A stretch of DNA of 64,000 nt from Lycorma delicatula (lineage: Eukaryota; Arthropoda; Insecta; Hemiptera; Fulgoridae): positions 163,352,575-163,416,574 of the forward strand of contig NC_134455.1 of assembly GCF_047948215.1 (NCBI RefSeq), written 5' to 3'. The notes beneath the pieces were generated by a model that saw only the letters and a program-made list of their open reading frames with translations, made no database searches and had not been told where the DNA came from. A program made the position numbers and the translations under genes. This document shows, in pieces, positions 42,301 through 57,300 of the stretch (its first letter is position 1; every line of letters starts with the position of its first letter).

Positions 42301-45300
42301 TCTCTTACAATAAACCGATTCTGTACATTTTTAACTAGTTTTTTGTTATGTTAGTACAACAGCACTTAACCTTCATATTATCCAAGTTTATCCATATCTG
42401 AGGTGGTCTTGGCCCCAATTACTTCAGATAATCCTGAGTCTAATGTATTCTATTGTTAATTTTTGGATCTGTAATGAGAATGGTATATTGTTAAAAAAAA
42501 TTTTTAAACAAGTTTTTATTTTTAGTTCTTCAGTATTGGTGGAAAAAATCATAAATGAATAATTCCATGCAACGTTTCCTAATTCTCCTCAACCAACCCT
42601 CAACATTTGTGTAAGCTAAACATAAAATTCTTAAATACTGAAGATGTTAGAGATGCTCCACGATCAAGTAGGCCAAAAAGTAGTCGCACTTAAAAAAACA
42701 AATAACTTGTAACAAAGACATACTAATGCTAACAAATATCAACCAAAAGGTTTCTGTTATGCTGAATAGATTCTAAAAAATAATTTCACAACATATTCTA
42801 AAGGAATTGAGATTTAAGTGTTATTGGCCAGAATTACTTGTGCAGTTTGTGAAGATTATCTGCTGAAGCATACTTCAAATTGAACAGACTAGTAAAAGAT
42901 TATAATCCTGTTTATTGGTCTGATGAAAATAATTCACATAATTTTTAGTAGGAATTTAAAGAACCTGGAATTCACATGTGGTGTAGGATCACAAAAAAAG
43001 AAGTGCTGGAAACTTATTTCTTTAACAGAAGAGTGATTCATACCTTGAGATGACATAAGATGTTATTCTCAAGCTATTAAACTATCCTGTGTGACCAATC
43101 CAATGTTTGGTCAATTGGTTTTATTAAAGTTTTTTAATAAAAAAACTTTATGTAGTGCTTCATTCCATCCATTTCTCAGAGATTATATGGAAGAGTAACT
43201 AACCGGTAGAGAAGATGAGTGCTGATGATTATGTCGAGTATTGATGTGGATGTTGAGGTAATGTGGAGATTACAAGGATAGTGGTCTCAAACTTGAATGA
43301 GATTTTGGTTTTTCATAACAGGGTTTGTGGTAGAGACTGTGTATGTTCAAATATGTAAATATGTACTATACATAGCCATACACCATCTGAATTATAGACA
43401 GAGCATCATAAGGGTAATAAGAAAAAAACCCGTATGTCAACTTCAATATAGTGGCTATTAACAAAAAACTGTAGGCATTGGTTCACCTAATTTAAATTAC
43501 ACAAGTCTTTCTTGAATTAACACTGCAGATAATGACAGAACTTGAACACAGAATCACTATAAATTATATAAATTTATAGGAAATTATAAAATAAACATTT
43601 TATAGAATTTGACTTTTAGATATCATGTCAATTAAAAAAGAATTACCACTTAATAACCCTTAATTTTGGTGTAAACTTCAAAAATCATAATTTAAAGAAC
43701 TGAAAAAAAATAATTTTTTTAGCTTTTTGTGCATTTTTAATTTGGAATGGCCTACAAAAAATCAACTGTTTCAAAAAACCACAAATGAAGCTAAGAAAAG
43801 CTAATGAATGCTGAGAAACAAAACATAGAGAGAGTAGTCCTGAACATGATGTTTCAAGAATAATGTAATCTTCTTCAACTAATAATGTAGTCTTCTTTGA
43901 CTTATTATAGCAAGATCATAATGAACGTTAGTTACTCTGCCAATGATTTACTAGAAAACGGGGAACGAAATCGCAATTTCCTTTGTTGTATTTTAGTAAC
44001 TGATGAATCAAGCTTCACAAGAAATGGAATAATAAATTTTCATAACACCCATATTTGGGCAGATTAGAACCCACATGAGATGGTGACAAGACATTTCCAG
44101 CATGATTTACAGCAAGACATTCCAAGTTGTAATGAAATTTTTAGGATGTTAATTAAGGGGCAGAATTAGTGATTTCTTATGGTTTCTGACCGAAAAAATT
44201 ATGTCCAAGAACCATACCTGCAGTAGTTTTGAGAAATCTGGGTGAAAACTGATAAACTGAGGTAAAAAACTGTTTTTTGTGTTTGATGCAACAATAACTT
44301 TGTTATATAGGTAATAAACACGTAACATCTTTAAACAAAACTTGTTGAGTTTATTTCAAACACAATTTGAAATAATAATTTATTTATTTCTGTCCTTACT
44401 GAAAAATTTCAGTAAAACTGATATTTTTCAGTTTTACTTATCATGAACACTACTGGAGGATACAGTTCTGAAACATATTTTATTCAATTTTTCAAATCAA
44501 AAATCACAGGAAACCATTAATTTTGCTCCTCAATTAATGTCCTAAAACTTTCAGTACGACCTCATTTCACTGGAGGAGCTGAACTCTGAGCGAAATTTTT
44601 CACTAGCTGTAACTCGCTAATGAAGCATTTCCAGCCCTATGTTTATATAAACGTTTTTCATTATTTTGATGAGAGAAATAAATCTGTGAAGTATGTCGGG
44701 TTTCTCATGGGACACACAGTATATAATGTAAGCAAAATCTTCGGTTTCTGGCAAAAGAACATCATTAGCAAATCTCAATATGTGTATCTTTTCTTCTTTG
44801 ATAATTAGTTCAGTATCAAATTTTTTCCTTTAATTCCTATACTGTTTATTCTATGTACAAGTTGAAAGTACTAAAACTCAAAGGAGACAGAATACATCTT
44901 TGTTTCACTTTTTTGAGTCACCGTTTGGCTTTTCTTTATCTATTATAATTGCTACCTAATCCTTGAACAGAGATTGTAAGTAATTCTTGTTTGCCTATAT
45001 TTGTCTTAGTACGACCACTCATCCCCAACCATAGACGATGTTTACAAAATCAAGGGTATGGCCATACTATAACATCTTGCTCAAAAACTATAATTTGTGC
45101 TCGATGAGCTAATGAAAGTCACAATGATACTAGCTTCCAGGGAAAAATATGCTGACTGTGGTGGATCACGTTCAGCTTGCTCACAAGATTGTTCCACTTT
45201 TAAAGAAAAGACAATTCTCAAAATCTGTATGAGCAGAAGCTATTTTTTCTGGCCATAAGAAGAGAATATAAAAAGACACTGAACTCTCGTAACCTCGTTA

Positions 45301-48300
45301 AACCAGACATCTCTTTTGTCGCCGCGACAAAGACACGCCCCTACAATGTACTCATACATAATCAACAGTGAGGATCCTGCAATCAGCTAAAAAAAACTTG
45401 TTCAGATGTTATTTGATAAACTTGCTTCGCTCTCAGCCACTGTTTCAGAGATGACTGGGAAGAGCATGAAGTCAATAGTTGCAACCAGTTAATGCAGTTA
45501 GTGGGATCCCTTCAAAGGTTCCTGCCCCCAAGGTTTTGTCTTTATGGCCAGTTGTCAATGGAACTGGCAGTAAACCATCTAATAAGCTCCTTGTTAAGGG
45601 AGCCACAAAAATACTCTGGAAATATCCTCTCAGATGCCCCATTTTTCAAAATCTCGCCCAACATTCCCACATACACTGGAGGATATGGTTGACGAACCAC
45701 CCAACCCAAGGGCATCAAAGTTTATTGAAATTAAAAATTCTAAAAAGAAAATCTGGATCAACTATAATTAATTTTACAAATATCTGTACATCAATATGCA
45801 CATCTATAACTATATTTATTTATTTATGAACATTATCGAATGGAACTTTCAAGGCCTTCAGTCACATTGAAGATGTTAAGAGTATTAATGCAAGCAAAAG
45901 AACCTTTAATAATATGCTTCCAAGAAACACACATCCTGTGACAAGATGCAGTTACACTCACGGGCTATTTCTATGAGAGATACAATTGTCTCATAGACAC
46001 CACAGAAAGTGGTGGGGTTGCTATCTTCATACAGGATGAGGTGTCAGCTACAAGAATACCACTAGCTACCTTCATTCCTGCTGTCCCATAAAATCTCTTA
46101 CCTTTCAAATTATATATCTGCGATTAGTTATCTCTCACTGAGCTCCGAATTTGATGCACTAGATATATCAAATTTCCTCAACCAAATTCCATTCCCGTCA
46201 TTAATAGCAAGAGATTTTAATGGTCAACAAATTCAGGGCTCATCAATCTGTTCCCCTTGAGGAAATATGATAAACAATATAATAAGACTTGGATCTCTGC
46301 CTACTAAATGATGGATCATGCACGTATATGCCATCATTGTTTGGTATATTGTCTAACACTAACCTCTCTTTTTGCTCACAGAGTTTATTACCTTGTCTTA
46401 ACTGGTCTGTTTGTGGCGACTTTTACAGCCGTGACCACAGGCCAATTGTTATTGCTTTTTGGTTGACTGCGTGAAGAACGAAAGACCACAGAGATAGGAT
46501 TGTTTGTTGAAACGGAAAATTGGAATGGTTACCAAAAAGACTTCTCATCACAGTATGATGATGTTACTAAAGCCCAAGATCAAGTTACCTCTTTAATCTC
46601 CAAAATACATGTAGATACATTCCACAAACTTATAGAAACCTTAGACGTCCCTCCGTTCCTTGGTAGAATGATGATTGCAAAAGTGATTAGGAAACAACAG
46701 CAGCCACTGCATAAATTTAACTGCAGACCTACAAACATCTGATCTTGTACCAGAATTTGTACAGGCAATTTCAATTCTAAAAATGTGATGTAGGGAGGCA
46801 ATACCACTGATGCAAGGGGAAGGTACCTTGAGGAGGAAGTGATGGCCAGGTTGGGCCTCACTTGCCTCAATGATGGTGAGTTTCCAACTTTGGTTCATCT
46901 GCTTGAGGACTGCGTTGGTGTATTGTTTCCTAGGAGGCTGAAGGAGGCATATGAGTTACGCTACAATGGAATTGCATGGTGCTGCGATTAAAATCAGCAA
47001 GAAGAAAAGCCCAGGCATGTACACAATGGATCGAATTAGAATGATACCGTTGGATGTGCATCTTTTGTTAAAATGATAGAACCTGTATGTTTAGACTACC
47101 TAGTTATTACAAGTGTCTTTACTGCTGAACTGTATGCAATGAATACGGCTGTGAATATTATTAATCCAAAATACCGCCATATTCTAATTTGTAGCAACTC
47201 TTGCAGTGACTTCAAGTTTTAGAAGATCTGTAATCTAGGCGTCCTACCATCACCGAAATTTATAACGCAATCGCTGAGTTGAACCATCGCAATACCCAAG
47301 TAAGTTTTTGCTAAATCCCTAGCCACGTGGGAATTCCGGATAATGAATATGCAGATTCCGCTGCTAAAGACACATATAGTTAACGGCCTTTCACCACTCA
47401 TGTTATTATTGCCTATTTCATTAATTCTGTAAAAGACACTCTTTGAGAAAAGTGGCAAAGGTAACTCGATTACCATAGTAGGTTATAAACTCAGACACAT
47501 CAAGAATACTGTGCTACCATAGGACTCTTCATGAAGAAAACATTGCCGAGAGAAAGTGGTCCTTTGCTGATTGCGGTTAGGTCATACCAGAGCTACCAAC
47601 AGGTACCTGATGTCATCAGAAAAAGCACCCCTCTGTATAGGAAGTAACTGCTGCTTGACTGTGCGCCATATCCTTGAGGATTGCATATGTTATGCAGCTT
47701 TACGTTGTAAATTTAAATTGCCAAGGAATATTTGCCAAATCTTGGACAACAATAAGAAGGTTTTAGATCGGGTGTTGTTATTTCTTCAGAGTATCAATAT
47801 TATTCATAATATTTAATATTGTTTTGCCACGTGAAACCAAGAGTCAATTTTGGATTTTATTTTTTTACCGGTGTTGTATATTTTATTCTAGGGATTACTT
47901 TTTGTAATTAATTTAGTGTAACCTTACCTCTTTAACCTTTTTGTTATCCGAGAAGGGGCCTTTTACACTCCTCTCAGACTTCGTTAAATTTTATTTATGT
48001 CTATTTAAAGGTTATATTTTTTTATGTTTGCCGACTGTGATATTAATTTTAAGAGATATTTTAGTAATAGTTTAGCTGAGCTATTAGTTATACATTTTTG
48101 TTTTATTTTAATATTTTTGTGCTTAGTCTAGTTATAGTTTTCTTTTTATATTATGGTTGTTCCAAGAGAGGCAAAAGCGTTTTTTGCCCTCCAAAAACAT
48201 CTCATTCAACATTATTAAATGCTCTCTCCAGACCTTCAGATAGGAACAGTATGCTATATATATGATATATGGCATTACAACATATTTATATGTGGCATAT

Positions 48301-51300
48301 AAGATATATGTTCATTGTAGATGGCCTATTTGAAATAGTGTTACTGAATGATACAAATCAGATGTGTTGATTGAAAATGAAATCAAGTGCTCTTAAGACA
48401 AGCAGGATAGGAAAGGAGGTTGTGACAAAATCTAGTAAAAAAAGACGATTGGTGGGTAATACATTAAGACATCCAAGTTTACTATTTGGTAATAGATATA
48501 TATGAAGAGGATGGAGAACACTGCAATAATGTTTTAAGTAAAATATATTAGTACATAACAGAAAAGAATCAAGTAAAGCATCAAACCAGTAAAATAAAAT
48601 GTTGACACTTGTATTTGACTTCATGCAAGTTATTTATTTTGTTCACAGTTCATTACCAAAAAATTACTACCAATTATATGTGCACAAATTACATACTATA
48701 TTAAGTAAATGAAATAGATAAGAATTATGTAAAAGACACACTGTAACAGCAGGTACAATCTAATCAAGAGATCAAATTTTTAACTGACATGACTGCACAA
48801 ATTACACATAATTTAAGTACAAAATGTTTAGTTTGAAAGAACAAATGCAAATATAAAACAGAAGCTTAAAAATTTAGTATTTTGCTAAAAACCGATACTT
48901 CAGCAAGTACACTGATATAATTAAGGAAGGAGCATAAGTTTCTGTTGATATTAAAAACTGGTTCTTCAATTAATATACAAGGGTACAAGAACAAACACTA
49001 AATAAAAACACACATGAATTATATATAATTCACAATTATTCAACTGAAGTACTTTTTTTATTTTTTTCCTGTTTAGCCTCTGGGAATCACAGTCAGTATT
49101 ACTTCAGAGGATGAATGAGGATAATATGTATGAGTGTAAGTGAAGTGTAGTCTTGTACAGTCTCAGGTCAACCATTTCTGAGATGTGTGGTTAATTGAAA
49201 CCCAACCACCAAAGAACACTGGTATCTGTGATCTAGTATTCAAATTCGTATAAAAGTAACTGCCTTTACTAGGATTTGAAAGTTGTAACTATTGACTTCA
49301 AAATCAGCTGATCTGCAAAGACACGTTCACCACTAGACCAACCTGGTGGTTCAACCAAAGTACTTATATAATACTTTACATACACACAAACAAACATAAA
49401 GAAAGAGAGAGAAAGTGTCTAAATAACACAATAAACAAATTCACACCAATGTAAACAGAAACTATAGAGAGCAAGAAAAAAATAAAATAAGATACAATTA
49501 CAGAATCAAAAGAAGATAAAGCTTTTTTACTGTAAAAATAAACAATGGAAATATTGACATTTATTTATATTAATAAAAAGATTTTCAAATTTTCTCTTTT
49601 ACTTATAAGGCTCAGTCAATAGATATGCTGAATGATGAACAAGTTCAATTCCTTGACATACACATCAAATGGTGATATGCTCTGAGGTAGTTTTCTTGCA
49701 CCATGTCCATTATCATTATCTTCTACTTCCAGAAAAACTTTTGTGTTCTTGTTAACTCTTGTTTTCTTTTAGACCACCTATAATGTTCAATACTTTCTGG
49801 CCTCTCTTTTTCCTGTTTCTACACTGTTTTAAATTTCTTGTTTCATTATTTTCAATTTTTTATAATGCATCCCAGCCTTTCATGTTCAGAATTATTCTGA
49901 TTAAGCTTCTATTCTCAATCATTCTCTAAACTAGGTCTTCATTTTTAACTCTGTCCAATTATCCTAATTCAACCTCGTCTATGAACATTACTTTACAAAA
50001 CTCTTCCGTTATCTTATTACATAATTTTGTTTAATTTTTCTATTAATTCTTACTTTTGTCATTTCCAAAATTTAATTTTTCCGCTTCAAATGTTTTGTTA
50101 ACATTATACTTAAGTATCTGTACTCTTTTAATAGTACAATTCTTCCTACTTTTTATATGAATATTTATTGGGTTATTTATTGCCTCCATCTCCCAATTAT
50201 TTTTGTAATGGAGAATATCCCCATAACATTTATTTTCATTTCTTATTCTGTAATAATATCTTTAGTTTTAAAATCATCTGTTGAAAATAATGTGCTTCAT
50301 CTCCCAGAAATACTTTGTTATCTGCAAACCATGCATAATTTATTTTCCTTCCTCCTACAATGATCGTTCTTCCTCTTGAAGGGGATTTTTTATCATACCT
50401 TCAGCAAACATAAAAAATAAGATTGGGGATAAGCAACATCTTTGCCTAATCCCTCTTCATACATTAAACCATTTATATTGCGCATCTCCCATTTTCAAAA
50501 ACAATTTCTGATTAAGGTAAGTTTTAATTAATCTTCTACCTCTCCAATCCACTTTCTTGGCTTTTTAATTTTTCTATCTGACAATGGAAAGCTTTTAATA
50601 TATCTGTAAACACATTTATTTGTTTATTTATTTAATCTTCTCTCACCAATTTTTCTTATTAGCCCAACTTCATCCCATGTTTCTTCCCTTTCTAAACCTA
50701 CATTGTTCTTCTCTAAACTTTGCTCCCTTTTCTGCTTAGTCTTCTGTTCAAAATTCTCAAAATAATCTTTATGAATGCTAATTAAGCCAAGTATCCTATG
50801 ATTTTAGCATTTTAATGCACTATGCTTTTTGGGGTTTGGAATTTTTAAGGAATCTTCTGAACACAATCCATCATTGAATAGTGATATCGCTTAACCTTCT
50901 GCAATCATACTTCAATAAGACACTTGTCTTATTGACACCCACAACTTTTCTGTTCTTCATATCTTTTACTGTTTTAAAACTTCCAGTTTTAAAATTTGTC
51001 ATCTCATTCATTTTGTGGTAATGTTTTATAAGTAGATCACTGAGCTTTCTTTAGCCTAGAATAGTTGTTTCATAAATCCATTCCAACTTTTAATCTCTCT
51101 GATTACATTTTTCCACCTTTACCATAAATTTGATCAATGCCTGCACTATTTTACCATTTATCCCATGTTACTGTATTTTTTTTTTTTACATTAATTGTAA
51201 ACTAATAAAAAAAAATAAAACCTTTATAAATAAAACCTGATTTGTCCCTTTCTTTCTAAATCTTCCATATCTAACCGTTAAACGGCAGCAAGCCATTTCT

Positions 51301-54300
51301 CCCTTGCGTTTGTTAACTTTTCTTAATTCAAGAATTAATTTTCTACATATTTTCTTATTTTATTCACAATGTCATTTTTTCATGTCTTCATTTTTTTTTT
51401 TAATAATCTCATTAATAATCTACCTCTTACCTCAATGAAGCCAACTGTTTGTTCCACTGATGTTTTTTACCTTTCATATTCACCTAAGATTCATTTCCAT
51501 TGCTGCCTTCTGTATTTTTGTGCTTCTATATTTCAATGCTTGAGATAACTTCTCATTTATTATCTCTTTTGAAATCCTTTTTTTCAAATTCCATTTACTT
51601 ATTTTATTTTTTACTTCCTTTATATCTCTGAACACTATTTCTATTTCCAATATTTGATATACAATCATTATTGTCAGCTGTTGGCATTCCATTTATCTTT
51701 TTTTCTTATTAATCTTTCTTCTGTGATTACATAGTCATCCTTTAGCATTTTCCTAGCTTATACTCTTCTTTTATGGTTTTTTAGTCGAGCAATTGTTATG
51801 AATTGTGATTCCTATACTACTTCCTTTTTTATTTCCTGACTAACACATTATAACATCATTGCTGTTAACCTCACCTTTTCCTTCAGTCTCACTTACAAAG
51901 TTCCAACTTACACATATTACCAATCAGATTACATTCATTCTTTTTATTTTCATTTCTCTTTTTAAATTTTTTCTCTTTCTTCTTACTTAGTTGCTTACAG
52001 AAGTTTAGAAGTGTCCTTATAATTTATTTGGTAATTTGCATATTCTTTTCCATTATGTTTTATTTACTGATCAATGTACACATACACTTTTAAATTTTCT
52101 ACATATAAATAAAAAAAAGCCATCTTAATATAACCAAACAGATATGCAGGTACAGAAAATTACATACAATTATCTACTAGAGAAGCAAACACCAAATCTC
52201 AAATATAGTTTTTACTACATATTAACCATACTCCTTAAGTTTAATAGAAAAAAACTCAAAATAATAACTTACCTGGAATTACAATATTACAACAATAGTC
52301 AAATGTTTTTTAAATTTGGATATAGTAGGAATTAGTGAGGTTCGGTGGGAAGAGGAAGGCGACTTTTGGTCAGAGGATTTTAGAGTAATTAACTCAGCGT
52401 CAAATAATGGGCAGGCAGGAGTAGGTTTCGTGATGAACAAGAAGATAGGGAGGAGAGTGGAGTATTTCAAGACGCATAGCGATAGAATCATTGTAATAAG
52501 GATAAAATCAAAACCTAAACAGACAACGATTGTTAACGTCTATATGCCTACAAGCGCCCATGATGATGATGAGGTAGAGTGTGTATACGAAGAGATTGAT
52601 GAAGCAATTAAACACGTAAAAGGAGATGAAAATTTAATAATAGTTGGAGATTAGAATGCAAGCATTGGAAAAGGCAAAGAAGGAAATATAGTGGGTGAAT
52701 ACGGGCTGGGCAAAAGGAATGAAAGAGGGGACCGACTTATAGAGTTTTGCACGACGTATAATTTAGTAATTGTCAACACCCAATTTAAAAATCATAATAG
52801 AAGAATATACACTTGGAAAAAGCCAGGCAATACTGCAAGGTATCAGATAGATTATATCATGGTTAAGTAAAGATTTAGAAATCAACTCGTTGACTGCAAA
52901 ACTTACCCTGGAGCAGACATTGATAACGACCATAATTTGGTGATAATGAAATGTAGATTGGGGTTTAAAAACCTGAAAAAAAAGTGTCAGATGAATCGGT
53001 GGAATTTAGAGAAGCTTGAGGAAGAGGAGGTAAAGAAGATTTTTGAGGAGGACATCGCAAGAGGTCTGAGTAAAAAAGATAAGGTAGAAAATGTAGAAGA
53101 AGAATGGGAGAATGTTAAAAAGGAAATTCTTAAATCAGCAGAAGCAAACATAGGCGGAATAAAGAGAACTGGTAGAAAACCTTGGGTTTCAGACGATATA
53201 TTGCAGCTGATGGATGAACGTAGAAAATATAAGAATGCTAGTGATGAAGAAAGTAAAAGGAACTATCGGCAATTAAGAAATGCTATAAACAGGAAGTGCA
53301 AACTGGCGAAAGAAGAGTGGATTAAAGAAAAGTGTTCAGAAGTGGAAAGAGAAATGAACATTGGTAAAATAGACGGAGCATACAGGAAAGTTAAGGAAAA
53401 TTTTGGGGTACATAAATTAAAATCTAATAATGTGTTAAACAAAGATGGTACATCAATATATAATACGAAAGGTAAAGTCGATAGATGGGTGGAATATATT
53501 GAAGAGTTATACGGAGGAAATGAATTAGAAAATGATGTTATAGAGGAAGAAGAGGAAGTTGAGGAGGACGAAATGGGAGAAACAATACTGAGATCTGAAT
53601 TTAAGAGAGCATTAAAAGATTTAAATGGCAGAAAGGCTCCTGGAATAGACAGAATACCTGTAGAATTACTGCGCAGTGCAGGTGAGGAAGCGATTGATAG
53701 ATTATACAAACTGGTGTGTAATATTTATGAAAAAGGGGAATTTCCGTCAGACTTCAAAAAAAGTGTTATAGTACTGATACCAAAGAAAGCAGGGGCAGAT
53801 AAATGTGAAGAATACAGAACAATTAGTTTAACTAGTCATGCATCAAAAGTCTTAACTAGAATTCTATACAGAAGAATTGAGAGCAGAGTGGAGGAAGTGT
53901 TAGGAGAAGACCAATTTGGTTTCAGGAAAAGTATAGGGACAAGGGAAGCAATTTTAGGCCTCAGATTAATAGTAGAGGGAAGATTAAAGAAAAACAAACC
54001 AACATACTTGGCGTTTATAGACCTAGAAAAGGCATTCGATAACGTAGACTGGAATAAAATGTTCAGCATTTTAAAAAAATTAGAGTTCAAATACAGAGAT
54101 AGAAGAACAATTGCTAACATGTACAGGAACCAAACAGCAACAGTAAAAATTGAAGAACATAAGAAAGAAGCCGTAATAAGAAAGGGAGTCTGACAAGGAT
54201 GTTCCCTATCTCCGTTACTTTTTAATCTTTACATGGAACTAGCAGTTAATGATGTTAAAGAACAATTTAGATTCGGAGTAACAGTACAAGGTGAAAAGAA

Positions 54301-57300
54301 AAAGATGCTACGATTTGCTGATGATATAGTAATTCTAGCTGAGAGTAAAAAGGATTTAGAGAAACAATGAACAGCATGGATGAAGTCCTACGCAAGAACT
54401 ACCGCATGAAAATAAACAAGAACAAAACGAAAGTAATGAAATGTAGTAGAAATAACGAAGATGGACCACTGAATGTGAAAATAGGAGGAGAAAAGATGGA
54501 GGTAGAAGAATTTTGTTATTTGTTAAGTAGAATTACTAAAACTGGACGATGCAGGAGCGATATAAAATGCCGAATAGCACAAGCTAAACGAGCCTTCAGT
54601 AGGAAATATAATTTGTTTACATCAAAAATTAATTTAAATGTCAGGAAAAGATTTTTGAAAGTGTATGTTTGGAGTGTCGCTTTATATGGAAGTGAAACTT
54701 GGACAATCTGAGTATCTGAGAAGAAAAGATTAGAAGCTTTTGAAATGTGGTGCTATAGGAGAATGTTAAAAATCAGATGGGTGGATAAAGTGACAAATGA
54801 AGAGGTATTGCGGCAAATAGATGAAGAAAGAAGCATTTGGAAAAATATAGTTAAAAGAAGAGACAGATATATATAGGCTACATACTAAGGCATCCTGGAA
54901 TAGTCGCTTTAATGTTGGAGGGACAGGTAGAGGGGAAAAATTGTGTAGGCAGGCCACGTTTGGAATATGTAAAACAAATTGTTAGGGATGTAGGATGTAG
55001 AGGGTATACTGAAATGAAGCACTAGATAGGGTATGAAGCACTAGGATAGGGGACTAGCACTCGATAGGGAATCTTGGAGAGCTGCATCAAACCAGTCAAA
55101 TGACTGAAGACAAAAAAAAAGTCAAATGTTAGAAAGCTACACTGGGAAGCAGCGTTTCTCAATCTTTCAGTATTTGAGACCCAATTTTAATCATAATTTT
55201 CATCGCCCCCCCCCCCCTCTCATACAATAAGAATGTTTTTTGAGTGTTCTGACACTAAAGCTCCACTACAACCTTAATTTCAAATCTTAAAAATTACCAA
55301 AAATAAGTAACTTTATTGATATTTCGCAACACTGTTCTGCGGCATTGACAAAATCAGAATCAATGCCTCTCTATTGCTCTCTGTCTTATATCCACCATAT
55401 CGGGCATTCTCGCGGCTTCACGAAAAGTTCCGATTTGTCTTGAACATTCTGGAGCTTTTGTGATCGTCTGCACAAATATGTATAAATGCTGCACCTTGTT
55501 CAATTGCAGCCAGTCTCAGTCAAGTCAATCCTTCTACCAGTATCAAATCTATTGTGAATATGTATGTTATAATTTGCATGTTAATTGCAATTCATGGTAT
55601 TAAATATTCACGGCAGTAGATTTATACAGAATCATGCATAAATTTTTAATTGGGTGTAAGCGAGCATTAGATGATAGTGGAGCATCAGCAAGTGCACAGA
55701 TGAATGTGGTTTCAAAAATAAAATCAATAATACATCAATTTTTGGTTTACCAGTTCTGAAGTAAATGAAGAAGAAAGGACCCTTACTATCATTTGCTCAA
55801 AAATTTTGGCAGCAGACAGCTTGAAACCTAATACACTTAAACGACATTTGGAAATGCTTTACAGTGAATACATTAACAAACGCAGAGAATTCTTTAAATT
55901 AAAATCATATGAAAAAGCAAACTTTTTTTTAAAAAAAAAAACTTTCTGAATGAAAAAGCTTTACTTGCCTCTTACAAAGTTTCACATAAAATAGTTGGAT
56001 GTAAAAATACTCACACCATTGATGAAGAGCTTATTTTGCCAACTGCAATTGAGATTGTAGAAAATATGTTTGGAGTAAATTTTGACAAATATCTGCAGTC
56101 CACCTCTATCAAATGATTCTGTTGCCATAGAATAAGTGATGTAGCTGAAGATGTACAGTATCAGCTTTTTGAGAAGTTATGTGACAAATTGTTTTCAATT
56201 CAGCTTGATGAGGCAATAAATAGGAATAAAGATAGGATGCCTATGTTCCATTTTGTGATGGTACGTCAGCAGTTGAAGAACTACTTGGTTGATGTATTCA
56301 AAAAATTTAATACCTTGAATCTTTAACTCCAAGGAGCAAATACACATATGTTGGATATGAGTGATAAAGTTAATGCTTTTTGTAGAAAATTTGGAAATGT
56401 AGAGCGGAAATTTAAAGCAAAAAACCTGTACAAATGTGAATGAATGTGTCAAAACTTACAGGGCTGAAGAACAACATGTAAAAATTGTTTTTGTAATCAT
56501 TGAAAATCATTTAGTCATGCCGACAAAGAATTTTAATTAGTATTTTCTTGCCGCCAACAAGTTGGTAGTAAGTTACTAGTGAGTTATGGATCAATTTCAA
56601 AATACCCTCGAAGGGCTCTCAACTGCCAAAGAAGAAATCTTCATAGACTTCACGACAGCTGGTAAAATCAAAACACAATTTAGTAATAAATCGCTCTTTA
56701 AATTTTGGGCAGGGGTGAATGATAAGTTTTCTGCACTGAAAACAAGAGAATTTTATATACTATTACTATTTTCAACTTCCTACCTTTAAGAAACTAGATT
56801 TTCTGCAATGGCTGCTTTGAAGACAAAATATAGATATCAACTAAATATAGAAAAAGAACTCAAGAGTGTCTATTTCTAATATTAAACCTTCCTTAGAAAA
56901 ACATTGCTCTGCAAGACAGGCCCATGGGAATCACTAATAATTGTTAAAATTATTTTTATTAAAGTATTGATAAATTAATTATTAAATACATTCTGCAGTA
57001 GACACAATCCTATTTATAAGTGTACGAGGTGTGATAAAAAAATACGGTGAATGAATTTTTATAGTGGCAACTGCCGACGCTACATCCATATGCTGTAATT
57101 TGGAGGGTTTACATTTACAAAAAACATTATTAAATTTATAACATTAACCTCTGCACTTTGAAAGTAATATTAAAAGCAAAATATCGATCATTTAATACAT
57201 AATTAGGGAAACAGTGTAGTTAAGAAAGCAAAAGAATGTTCATAATAAGTGGAATTGTTTACACAAATTCAACAGAATGTAAGAGGGTTTACTTTTCACA

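Larger units (their letters stand above)
52308..55120 (+). mobile_element. RTE/CFDP2-like LINE, copy c (best preserved, 5'-truncated)
   Basis: It is flanked by a 10-bp direct repeat (gtcaaatgtt) and ends in gactgaagac plus an A-run, so it inserted by target-primed reverse transcription. It starts inside the APE endonuclease (52316-52932; stops at about 52653 and 52868). It continues through the linker and RT (52937-54193), a TGA-interrupted motif B (54190-54230), [10 protein letters not shown] (about 54312), and the C-terminal domain with [15 protein letters not shown] (about 54735). Only a few stops and frameshifts separate it from a continuous frame. The RTE-like placement is by domain order and resemblance to CFDP2-type endonucleases. 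Confidence 0.9.

Noticed and set aside
49280..49357. tRNA gene candidate on the minus strand
   Set aside because: Only A and B boxes are tRNA-like. There is no acceptor stem pairing, and the element continues into a SINE body with a target duplication.
53263..53709. 148-residue minus-strand Ser-rich ORF
   Set aside because: It is the antisense shadow of the LINE c linker/RT frame.
55207..55217. C-run as a functional site
   Set aside because: It is a homopolymer inside the hAT leader; no further structure.
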